Shown here: positions 1 to 6,670 of the stretch, in pieces
How positions within the stretch are numbered: the first letter of the stretch is position 1
How the letters are laid out: each line of letters starts with the position of its first letter
Assembly: GCA_934256705.1 (NCBI GenBank)
Contig: CAKQPF010000063.1
Span: 1 to 19,876, forward strand
Length of the DNA stretch: 19,876 bases
Reading direction: 5' to 3'
Origin: an uncultured Prevotella sp.
Lineage (GTDB): Bacteria > Bacteroidota > Bacteroidia > Bacteroidales > Bacteroidaceae
Notes under the pieces: model-generated
Told to the model about the DNA's origin: nothing
The model's input: only the letters and a program-made list of their open reading frames with translations
Databases searched by the model: none
Translations under genes and position numbers: made by a program

Positions 1-17
1 AATAATTTTATGCAAAA

Positions 18-205
18 GTAATTCCACCCTTCCACCTTCGCTATCTTATGTATTTAATAGTCAATGCGTTAGATATGGTGGAATTAGGATGGAACTATGG
101 GTGGAACTTCATGTAATTCCACCCTTAATTCCACCCTAATTCCACCTCACATAAACCACTGATTATCAAAGTAGTAACAACACTAAGGTGGAAGGGTGGA
201 ATTAC
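18..205. repeat. Inverted array of TTCCACC heptamers
   Basis: TTCCACC occurs five times on the plus strand (22-28, 30-36, 117-123, 129-135, 140-146) and four times as GGTGGAA (77-83, 100-106, 187-193, 195-201). The outermost pairs form a perfect 21-bp inverted repeat, 18-38 against 185-205, so the block can fold on itself. I see no ORF here. It could be a multi-site binding region for a gene beyond the left edge, or the end of a repeat element. The function is unknown. Confidence 0.8.
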
Positions 206-328
206 AAACGACAAATAATATTTTTCTGAAAAGAAGGTCGGAAAAGTGTTAACAGTAGTTAAAAACATGTATGTTTAAGGTCTTAGATCAGGAAACGATT
301 CTTGGAAATACCAAAAATTATGTTTTAT

Positions 329-380
329 GCCTAATTGTATATCATTGCCTTTGTCTATTTTCAATGATATACATTAAGGC
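329..380. repeat. Imperfect 19-bp inverted repeat
   Basis: Arms 329-347 and 362-380 are complementary at 17 of 19 positions, with a 14-base spacer. No T-tract follows on either strand, so it does not look like an ordinary intrinsic terminator. It lies between the TTCCACC array and the 23-bp tandem repeat. Confidence 0.65.
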
Positions 381-395
381 TTTATGCCAGAAAAC

Positions 396-556
396 CACAT
401 TCTGCTTAATGAAATTCCCACATTCTGCTTAATGAAATCCTCACATTCTGCTTAATGAAATTCCCACATTCTGCTTAATGAAATTCCCACATTCTGCTTA
501 ATGAAATTCCCACATTCTGCTTAATGAAATTCCCACATTCTGCTTAATGAAATCCC
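396..556. repeat. Tandem repeat, seven 23-bp units
   Basis: Seven head-to-tail units (396, 419, 442, 465, 488, 511, 534) share the core CACATTCTGCTTAATGAAAT. Five units are identical or nearly so; units 2 and 7 differ only in their last three or four bases. There are no spacers, so this is a minisatellite and not a CRISPR array. No reading frame of note crosses it. Copy number may vary between strains through slippage. Confidence 0.93.
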
Positions 557-595
557 CGCATTTGGTATAACAGCATATAAATCAAAGAATTGGAA

Positions 596-633
596 CCATC
601 CTCTTCAGTGGCGGAAATCACTGAGAAGGATGG
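596..633 (-). terminator. Probable terminator of miaB
   Basis: Arms 596-610 and 619-633 form a 15-bp stem with one mismatch and one wobble around an 8-base loop. It starts 60 bp past the miaB stop codon. The bases that follow on the minus strand are only mildly T-rich (TTCCAATTCTTT), so termination may be weak. Confidence 0.55.
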
Positions 634-692
634 CTCCTGATATTGTTTCTGCACTTGTCGTGCATTTGTTTCCTTTGGCTATAGCGTGGGAA

Positions 693-2006
693 TCACGGAT
701 TGACTTCTTCGCCAAAGAGGGTGGCGGAGGTGCTTCTGGTGATGCGTACACGGACAGTCTCGCCGATGTGGTGGTTGCCCTTGTCGAAAACCACCATCTT
801 GTTTTGCCCGGTGCGGCCACAGAGCTGCTCACGACTTCTCTTGCTATAGTTTTCCACAAGGACATCAAATTCCTTGCCTTCATCGAGCTTGTAGTTGGCA
901 GCAGAGAGTTCATTCTGCAGGGCAATCATCTCATTGAGGCGAGCTATCTTCGTTTCCTCCGGCACATCGTCAGGCAGATGCTTTGAGGCATAGGTGCCGG
1001 GACGCTCCGAATACTTGAACATGAATGCGCTGGCATATCCCACTTCCCTCATGAGAGAGAGCGACATCTGGTGATCTTCCTCTGTCTCTGAGTGATAACC
1101 CACGAATATATCGGTGGTGATGGCGCAGTCAGGGATGATGCGCTTGATAGCAGCCACACGGTCAAGATACCATTCACGGGTGTATTTACGGTTCATGAGC
1201 TTGAGTATTCTGTCCGATCCGCTCTGCACAGGCAGATGGATATGCTTGCAGACATTCGGCATATCAGCGATCACCTGCAGCGTCTCGTCGCTCATATCCT
1301 TAGGGTGTGACGTGGTGAAACGCACTCTCATGGTCGGCACAGCCTCAGCCACCATGCGCAGAAGCATAGGGAAAGTGACGTCGCCACATACGTATGAATT
1401 GACGTTCTGACCGAGAAGTGTCACTTCCTTGTATCCCTTTTCAGCGAGATCCTTCGCCTCGCGGATGATGCTTTCCACGTCTCGTGAACGCTCACGACCT
1501 CTGGTGTAAGGCACGATGCAGTAATGGCAGAAGTTGTTGCAGCCACGCATGATGCTCACGAAGCCGGATATGTGCATACCATGAGCACGCTTTGGCAGTA
1601 CATCGCGGTAAGTCTCTGTGAGCGAAAGCGTTGTGTCGATGGCATTCTGACCCAGTTCGCACTGCGCTATAAGGTCGGGGAGAGTCAGATATGAGTCCGG
1701 TCCTGCCACGAGATTGGCATGATGATGCTCTATGAGGTCGTCCTTGACACGCTCTGCCATACATCCGAGCACGCCGAGGATTACCTTGCGGTGCTTGTTC
1801 TTATTGATATTATACAGCGCCTCAAGACGATGATATATCTTGTTTTCCGCATTCTCACGCACAGAGCAGGTATTGAGGAAAACGGCATCCGCCTCGTCAA
1901 TATCTTCGCAAGTCTCATAGCCAGCCATCTGCATCACTGAGGCTACCACCTCAGAGTCAGCCACATTCATCTGGCATCCGTATGTTTCGATAAACAGTTT
2001 CTTCAT
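693..2006 (-). CDS. miaB: tRNA-2-methylthio-N6-dimethylallyladenosine synthase MiaB
   Basis: This radical-SAM enzyme adds the 2-methylthio group to i6A37 of tRNAs that read UNN codons. The 437-residue length is normal for the family. Three domains are visible. The N-terminal UPF0004 domain begins with ETYGCQMN and has the second-cluster cysteines C11, C47 and C82. The radical-SAM core carries C156xxxC160xxC163 in the context RGCNNFCHYC. A C-terminal TRAM-like segment (about 377-437) would bind tRNA. The absence of a long C-terminal extension and the NMN/CQMN signature favour MiaB over RimO or MtaB. The start at 2006 puts MKKLFIETYG at the usual distance from C11. The gene has its own Bacteroidetes-type promoter at 2063-2093 and is separate from the upstream GH115 gene, whose stop lies 130 bp away. 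Confidence 0.97.
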   Translation of the reverse strand: MKKLFIETYGCQMNVADSEVVASVMQMAGYETCEDIDEADAVFLNTCSVRENAENKIYHRLEALYNINKNKHRKVILGVLGCMAERVKDDLIEHHHANLVAGPDSYLTLPDLIAQCELGQNAIDTTLSLTETYRDVLPKRAHGMHISGFVSIMRGCNNFCHYCIVPYTRGRERSRDVESIIREAKDLAEKGYKEVTLLGQNVNSYVCGDVTFPMLLRMVAEAVPTMRVRFTTSHPKDMSDETLQVIADMPNVCKHIHLPVQSGSDRILKLMNRKYTREWYLDRVAAIKRIIPDCAITTDIFVGYHSETEEDHQMSLSLMREVGYASAFMFKYSERPGTYASKHLPDDVPEETKIARLNEMIALQNELSAANYKLDEGKEFDVLVENYSKRSREQLCGRTGQNKMVVFDKGNHHIGETVRVRITRSTSATLFGEEVNP

Positions 2007-2016
2007 CTGATTATTA

Positions 2017-2031
2017 TGTCACTTTGTGACA
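2017..2031. promoter_or_regulatory. Palindrome TGTCAC-TTT-GTGACA in the miaB leader
   Basis: A perfect 6-bp inverted repeat around TTT sits 10 bp upstream of the miaB start codon and downstream of the predicted transcription start. It may be a small leader hairpin or an operator. The half-sites resemble those used by CRP/FNR-type regulators, but this is a loose similarity only. Confidence 0.35.
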
Positions 2032-2062
2032 GTAAAAGAATAACTTATTTGTAATTATTCTG

Positions 2063-2093
2063 CAAAAATAGTGATTTTTTTTGACATGACAAA
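2063..2093 (-). promoter_or_regulatory. Bacteroidetes-type promoter for miaB
   Basis: On the minus strand the -33 element TTTG (2090-2093) is followed after 19 bp by the -7 element TATTTTTG (2063-2070), matching TTTG/N19-21/TAnnTTTG. Transcription would start near 2056, giving a leader of about 50 nt. Confidence 0.75.
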
Positions 2094-2136
2094 GTTTTTT
2101 CCTCATTTCGCCCGTCTCTCCTTATCCTGACAGCTG

Positions 2137-4656
2137 TCACGGAAAGAGGTAAGAGCGGCGCAACGGCTTGAAATCCAGCATCCATTGGTCCATCACGATG
2201 TGGTCGTCCAAGGCACGGATGGAGACTGTATGCACACCTTTCGCCATACTGACCGGCATGGTTCTCATCGCCTGTCCGCGGAGCACATTCTGCTTCCAGC
2301 GTTCAGAACGGAACGGTTCCTTGAGCGAAAAGACCTTCTCTTCTCCTCCGTCAACGCTTACCGCAAAGCGGATGTCGCCGCCATCATTAGGCTGTGTGGG
2401 GATTAGTGCGATGCGAAGGAGCGCATCTCCCTCTCTGCCAGTGGTGAAACGGTAGGACAATGTCTTGCCTTTCGGGATGGAGACAGCCTTCATACTGTGT
2501 CCCAACATCGCGATCTGCCTTGCGCCTTCCGGCATATTGCAGGCTATATCGTCCGATGAAATGACGTCATCGGCAGCAAATGGAGCGGCACACTGTGCTT
2601 TGGTCTGCGATGGCAACGGTGCATTCCAGGCTATATCCCCGGTGTTTTCCGGCTTGACAGGCAATGGCGGCATACCGAAAGCGGGGAGATTACGCGGCTT
2701 ATAGTCCATGAGATACGTCCATTTTCCTGTCTTGTCAGCGTTGTATCCATCGTTCGTGAGGCTGATGATGCCGTTTGCCGCCTTCTCTGCCAATGCGGAA
2801 TAGAGGCGGATGCTGTCCTTCACCTCGGCATTCCGGGCGAGGATGGAGTCAGAAGCCAGTTCGCGTGCCTTCTGTGCATACAGCATCTTCTTTGCCATTA
2901 GTCCGGCTGCAAGCACCGGATACTTTATCATAGCGAAATAAGCGTTGCAGTTCTGCTGGAGCAGACGCTGCGGGACGAGTCTCTCAGCCTCGATTACTGC
3001 ATCGCCTATACGCTCATACTCTGCGAGATAGCGCATCATCTCGTCGCCGAATTCATGGGTAAAATCCGTATTCTGGATAGGTGACAGACCGCGATTGTAT
3101 TTCTTCTTGTCGAGTTCCACCTGACTCCAGCCCATGAATTCCGGTCGTCTCTGCCCTACAAGGCGATAGAATGTCTGCATAGCAGGGAATAGTTTCCGGG
3201 CTGCCGCCTGTCCGAACTGCGCCTCAAGCCATGCGTGATAGTGATTATCCACACGGTTTTCCTTGACACAGTTGATATCCCAGGCGAGGTCAAGAAACAG
3301 TTCGAGGTCATAACTTGCCACCTTCGGGTCATGCACATTGGCTATCCATATCTTCCTGACATTATGGTCGTAAGCCTGTCGCATCTCGTTGTAGATGAGT
3401 CCCGGCTGAGTGGTGGTGAGCCAGAGATGGTCGTGCGGCCGTCCCCAATAGCTGAGGTGGTAATACACTCCTGCCCCACCCTTGCGCTTCTGTTCCTCCG
3501 GTTTGCTCATGCGGGTGATGTAACCGTAGTTGTCGTCGCACCACATCAGGGTGACATAATCAGGCACTTTGAGTCCTTTCTCATAGATATCAAGCACCTC
3601 TTTATAAGGAACGAATACCTGAGCAAGGCGCTCCGGACTGCCGATATGCTGACGAAGCAGCTCCTGCTGGTCGTCTATGACCTGCTGAAGCGCGTCAAAT
3701 TTCTCCTTTTCGGTCTTCACTCCCTCCATGTTTCCATCATGTATGCCTCGCATTCCGATGGTAAACATATTGTCACGCGAATGCTTCACCTCTTCCAGAC
3801 GTTCTATCCAGTAGTCCTGCACCGCTTTTTTATTAGTGATATAATTAAATCTTCCACGCACTTTCTCATCCCATTCTCCTACATTATTGCGGAGCATAGG
3901 CTCACAGTGGGACGTTCCGATGACTATACCGCAACTATCTGCCACCGCCTTTGCATTCGGCACGAGGAAGAAAGGCGTAGTGCCTGGGTGCATAGCAGGC
4001 CATATCGCATTGGCTCTCAGGCGGAGAAGCAGTTCGAATATGCGTCTGTAAGTCTTCGGTCCTATCTGTCCTTTCGGTCCCGGTTCGTAGGTTCGGCAGC
4101 TCCATTGGCGCAGGCTCCAGTCCTCGTCATTGATGAATATGCCACGATATTCCACGCTTGCGCTCTGCACGGTCTTGAAAGTGTCGTCCAGTTCGAGCCG
4201 CTGTCTCTTCTCCGGCACCACGTCGTTCCACCATATCCAGGGCGAAACGCCTGCCATTCTGGAGAGTTCGAGCAGTCCGTAAGCCACGCCTCTGCCGTTG
4301 CTTCCCGCCACTATTATCTTGCCGTCAGCCACTCCTATGGCGAAGCCGTCAGTGTCGAGGGCAAGCGACTGTATGCCAATGCCTTGATGAAGAAGGCGTT
4401 TCTTCACGGCGCTCGGTGTGCAGTCGAGCTGGTAAAGCATTATCTTCGCCTTCGTCGGTGATGCACTCTGAGCCTTATAGCCGGTCACAGCCTCCATGTC
4501 GTCAGCAAACATGGTGAGCGCAGTCCGCACTACCTTGTCCATATCCTTCTGCTTGCAGACGGTGACAGGGCTTTTTCCGTCAAACCATACGACGGCTTTC
4601 GCCTCGCCAAAGCATAGCGATGCCATCAGAAAAAGGATTATCGAGATTGTTCTCAT
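2137..4656 (-). CDS. GH115 family glycoside hydrolase, probable xylan alpha-1,2-glucuronidase
   Basis: GH115 enzymes remove (4-O-methyl)glucuronic acid side chains from glucuronoxylan, including internal positions. I use the ATG at 4656 (839 aa) because it gives a clear signal peptide (MRTISIILFLMASLCFGEAKA). The open frame runs on to an ATG at 4737, but that adds 27 residues running back into the tRNA 3' flank. Family landmarks in order: YRGIFINDED (170-179), IWPAMHPGT (218-226), GTSHCEPM (247-254), GMRGIHDGNM (301-310), MWCDDNYGY (371-379), LSYWGRPHDH (401-410) and WIANVHDPK (437-445). A C-terminal beta-sandwich-like region follows from about residue 680. No SusC/SusD pair or other xylanase gene lies beside it, so it looks like an orphan enzyme, probably periplasmic or surface-exposed. 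A 12-bp palindrome (2128-2139) overlaps its stop codon. Confidence 0.92.
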   Translation of the reverse strand: MRTISIILFLMASLCFGEAKAVVWFDGKSPVTVCKQKDMDKVVRTALTMFADDMEAVTGYKAQSASPTKAKIMLYQLDCTPSAVKKRLLHQGIGIQSLALDTDGFAIGVADGKIIVAGSNGRGVAYGLLELSRMAGVSPWIWWNDVVPEKRQRLELDDTFKTVQSASVEYRGIFINDEDWSLRQWSCRTYEPGPKGQIGPKTYRRIFELLLRLRANAIWPAMHPGTTPFFLVPNAKAVADSCGIVIGTSHCEPMLRNNVGEWDEKVRGRFNYITNKKAVQDYWIERLEEVKHSRDNMFTIGMRGIHDGNMEGVKTEKEKFDALQQVIDDQQELLRQHIGSPERLAQVFVPYKEVLDIYEKGLKVPDYVTLMWCDDNYGYITRMSKPEEQKRKGGAGVYYHLSYWGRPHDHLWLTTTQPGLIYNEMRQAYDHNVRKIWIANVHDPKVASYDLELFLDLAWDINCVKENRVDNHYHAWLEAQFGQAAARKLFPAMQTFYRLVGQRRPEFMGWSQVELDKKKYNRGLSPIQNTDFTHEFGDEMMRYLAEYERIGDAVIEAERLVPQRLLQQNCNAYFAMIKYPVLAAGLMAKKMLYAQKARELASDSILARNAEVKDSIRLYSALAEKAANGIISLTNDGYNADKTGKWTYLMDYKPRNLPAFGMPPLPVKPENTGDIAWNAPLPSQTKAQCAAPFAADDVISSDDIACNMPEGARQIAMLGHSMKAVSIPKGKTLSYRFTTGREGDALLRIALIPTQPNDGGDIRFAVSVDGGEEKVFSLKEPFRSERWKQNVLRGQAMRTMPVSMAKGVHTVSIRALDDHIVMDQWMLDFKPLRRSYLFP

Positions 4657-4735
4657 TGATGTCCGGTCTTGTAAAATATAGTTTATTACAGATAATGAAA
4701 TAATAAAAGTAGTAGTTAATTCTCCATATAAGAAC

Positions 4736-4773
4736 AAGAGTCACCATTAAGTGTTATCCTAATAGCGACTCTT
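4736..4773 (-). terminator. Weak hairpin downstream of tRNA-Arg
   Basis: A 7-bp stem (AAGAGTC at 4736-4742 with GACTCTT at 4767-4773) starts 6 bases past the tRNA CCA end. No real T-tract follows, so it may serve in 3'-end processing or as a poor terminator; read-through into the GH115 gene is possible. Confidence 0.35.
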
Positions 4774-4778
4774 TCTAC

Positions 4779-4853
4779 TGGTGGTCCGCTCGAGAATCGA
4801 ACTCGAATCTAATCTTTAGGAGAGACTTATTCTATCCATTGAACTAGCAGACC
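4779..4853 (-). tRNA. tRNA-Arg (anticodon CCU)
   Basis: The minus-strand sequence folds as a full cloverleaf. The acceptor stem pairs GGTCTGC with GCGGACC (one G-T). The D arm is GTTC/GAAT. The anticodon stem AGTCT/AGATT encloses loop CTCCTAA, giving anticodon CCU for AGG codons. The T arm is TCGAG-TTCGATT-CTCGA. The discriminator base A and the CCA end are encoded. The tRNA has its own promoter about 50 bp upstream. Confidence 0.95.
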
Positions 4854-4903
4854 CCGTCCGCCATCAGCCAGACCGTAAAACTCCTTTCTGACCAATGCGG
4901 ATG

Positions 4904-4935
4904 CAAAGATAACATTTTTTTTCGTTTCCTGCAAA
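4904..4935 (-). promoter_or_regulatory. Promoter of tRNA-Arg(CCU)
   Basis: Minus-strand TTTG (4932-4935), 20 bp, then TATCTTTG (4904-4911) matches the Bacteroidetes sigma-ABfr consensus exactly. It lies between a strong upstream terminator (4946-4985) and the tRNA, so the tRNA is an independent transcription unit. Confidence 0.8.
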
Positions 4936-4945
4936 TATATGACAT

Positions 4946-4985
4946 AAAAAAATGTCCGCCCACTACTCACGTAGCAGGACGGACA
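4946..4985 (-). terminator. Strong intrinsic terminator with no gene upstream
   Basis: On the minus strand a long hairpin (outer arms 4977-4985 with 4953-4961, inner CTAC/GTAG arms around a four-base loop) is followed by seven T residues (4946-4952). The one non-Watson-Crick outer pair is U-G only in the minus-strand RNA, which supports that direction. No minus-strand gene is recognisable for the next 900 bp upstream, so what it terminates is unclear. Confidence 0.8.
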
Positions 4986-5547
4986 GTAAAGCTAATACTA
5001 ACCTTTCTTAATGTCGAAATCTTTTTTATGTATTATCTTTAATTGGAAATAACTTTTTTTTGTTTGAAAACAATCTTATTTACCTATGCTAATAACTTGT
5101 GTTGTCGATTGGAACGAACTATCCTTCTGACGGCATCCACTCATTTTCTCCTTAATTTATATATAGGAGGAAGTGGACTTAGTACCTCTTCTGGCATTCT
5201 ACCTTTACTCACTATGACATTGCAGAGGAACCGCTTCTACATCTGAGAAGAGCAACTGCTGTCTGTTCTTGCGCACGAAACAGCGTTTTTCATCATGGGG
5301 TCTGCTATGCCATGCACCTTCTGCCATTCAGCAGAATCACGTAATGCAGCGATGGAAAGAATACAGATGGGTGGGCATGAGTAGTCTTTTCTGTTTATGG
5401 GAGTCAGTGAGTCAGTTTGTAGAATATACGAAGACTTGTCTTCTTCACGTTATGTTAGTCGAGAGATTATTTGGAAGCCTTTCACTGGTTGCCGAAAAAC
5501 GGTCTATAGTGTGTCAATATTAATATTGTCGTCAGATTTCTTTTTCC
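4986..5547. other. Gene-free stretch between terminator and hairpin
   Basis: I find no convincing coding region here. The open frames at 5043-5246 and 5269-5523 (plus) have no recognisable protein features. A 14-base motif AAAGCTAATACTAA at 4988-5001 (plus) recurs at 11977-11990 (minus) in the leader of the propeller-AraC gene, so the left end could be the leader of a lost plus-strand gene. A 22-codon minus-strand frame (5076-5144) is preceded by AAGGAGAAA, but Bacteroidetes rarely depend on such sites and I do not call it a gene. Confidence 0.5.
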
Positions 5548-5595
5548 TTATATAAACCCGGCGGTTCTTATGACTGAACCGACCGGGTTATATAA
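5548..5595. repeat. Long hairpin, 19 bp stem with two single-base bulges
   Basis: Arms 5548-5567 and 5576-5595 pair over 19 positions (core CCCGG-CGGTTC with GAACCG-CCGGG) around an eight-base loop, with one unpaired A on each side. Neither strand has a following T-tract. On the minus strand it would lie within the first 75 nt of a transcript from the -7 element at 5630-5637. Confidence 0.7.
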
Positions 5596-5629
5596 AGTTA
5601 GTTAGTTAGTTTGTAAATCATTTCGGTTG

Positions 5630-5637
5630 CAAAAGTA
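5630..5637 (-). promoter_or_regulatory. Candidate minus-strand -7 element
   Basis: Minus-strand TACTTTTG matches TAnnTTTG. No TTTG is present at the expected -33 spacing; instead two tandem 21-bp repeats (5657-5698) lie directly upstream, as might be expected for an activator-dependent promoter. This is inference from position only. Confidence 0.4.
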
Positions 5638-5656
5638 CTCAAAAACCTCGATGAAA

Positions 5657-5698
5657 TGGGGGAAAATTGCGCCAAAGAGGGGGAAAATTGCGTCAAAG
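5657..5698. repeat. Two tandem 21-bp repeats
   Basis: Units 5657-5677 and 5678-5698 are identical except for one C/T change. The shared part begins GGGGGAAAATTGCG and ends CAAAGA. They sit just upstream of the minus-strand -7 element at 5630-5637. The overlapping open frame 5627-5932 shows no protein features. Confidence 0.85.
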
Positions 5699-5917
5699 AA
5701 AGGGTTAAGTGTACATTTGACGGGAATTCTATCCATGCAAATACATTTTTACCCCTTCAATCCTGCTGTCCAAGAATTTCCAATTATAGCCCTGACCATG
5801 CAGAACATACCGGCTGTTTCCACTGCCGCTGACTGCAAGTGGCTGCAACTGCAAGGATACGCGTGGGCAAAACGGGGAAATACATTTGGGATTATTAACT
5901 TAATTATTATTACTAAA

Positions 5918-5949
5918 TTTGTGGAAATATGAGAAACTTGCTAACTTTG
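5918..5949 (+). promoter_or_regulatory. Promoter of the His/Cys-rich membrane protein and TonB receptor locus
   Basis: TTTG at 5918-5921, 20 bp, then TAACTTTG at 5942-5949 fits the Bacteroidetes consensus exactly. Transcription would start near 5956, leaving about 65 nt of leader before the ATG at 6022. Confidence 0.8.
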
Positions 5950-6021
5950 CACTTGGTATGTAGTTGCGATACTACCGTTACGGAACAAGAAATCAGAGAA
6001 TAACAAGCATAGTTCAGGATA

Positions 6022-6387
6022 ATGCGCAGTCTCAGCAATAGAAGAAAAAGGTTTGCGTGGCTATTGATGTTGGTGTATATACCAATGCTGATGGTCGTCA
6101 CCTTCCATCACCATTCGGAGGTGGAGGGAACAGCCGCTACGTTCTATTGTTATGATTGTGATCATCACATACACCACAATGGGCATCTTACTGCCAAACT
6201 GAATTTCGCACATGAATGTGTGCTCTGTCAGTTGCAGAGTTTGTCATACGTGGTACCAGCCATCATTCACATAGCAGTGGTTATTGCTATGGTTCATGTC
6301 GCTTTTGTTATGTTTTGTCCGTTTGTCAAGACCCGCCAAAGCGACATCCATTCCACTCGTGCTCCGCCCCTGCTCTTATCTTTGTAG
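6022..6387 (+). CDS. Small His/Cys-rich membrane protein, DUF2946-like, likely metal-related
   Basis: This 121-residue protein has two hydrophobic segments (about 12-28 and 76-98) flanking a periplasmic-type loop crowded with possible metal ligands: H29-H31, C43xxC46, H48, H49, H51, H52, H55, H64, C66xxC69. The C-terminal RAPP motif and overall plan resemble DUF2946-like proteins, which often sit next to TonB receptors for metals. I infer metal binding or sensing, perhaps for copper, zinc or iron; the metal cannot be read from the sequence. It has its own promoter and lies 283 bp upstream of the receptor gene on the same strand, probably in one transcript. The 6388-6670 gap holds a TATCTTTG at 6377-6384 without a -33 match, so a second promoter is only possible. 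The start is the first ATG after the promoter and is preceded by AGGAT. Confidence 0.75.
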   Translation: MRSLSNRRKRFAWLLMLVYIPMLMVVTFHHHSEVEGTAATFYCYDCDHHIHHNGHLTAKLNFAHECVLCQLQSLSYVVPAIIHIAVVIAMVHVAFVMFCPFVKTRQSDIHSTRAPPLLLSL

Positions 6388-6670
6388 TTGTTTTGATGAA
6401 AAATCAGAACAAATCGGCTATCGCCTTTACGACAAGGCAGTATAGCCCCATTTTCTTCCGGACATTCATGATAGAAAGCGAAATGACCGCACTCTACGGT
6501 TTTCCGCTTCTTCATCACCTTCGTTCATGCGCTGATGCCTGTTGTCAGGACTTTTCCACGTCAGAAGATTCGATGCGGAGTAGGCTCAGACTGACAGCAT
6601 CCGGTGAATGATAGGGATTAGTGTGTCCCTTAAAACAATTTTATTGACACATATTACAAAGACAAGTAAA

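Noticed and set aside
396..556. Possible CRISPR array
   Set aside because: The 23-bp units abut directly with no variable spacers, and no cas genes are nearby.
3235..4461. Plus-strand open frame of 408 codons
   Set aside because: It lies wholly antisense to the well-supported GH115 gene and its translation shows no domain features.
4657..4737. N-terminal extension of the GH115 protein
   Set aside because: It would bury the clear signal peptide inside the chain and begin in the tRNA 3' hairpin.
5076..5144. 22-codon minus-strand frame behind AAGGAGAAA
   Set aside because: Shine-Dalgarno-like sequence is a weak indicator in Bacteroidetes, and the peptide has no recognisable feature.
5627..5932. 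Plus-strand open frame of 101 codons
   Set aside because: It covers the 21-bp tandem repeat, has no domain, signal peptide or plausible composition, and no promoter or start context.
6216..6611. Plus-strand open frame of 131 codons overlapping the His/Cys-rich protein
   Set aside because: It shares half its length with the better-supported 6022-6387 frame, and the rest has no protein-like signal.
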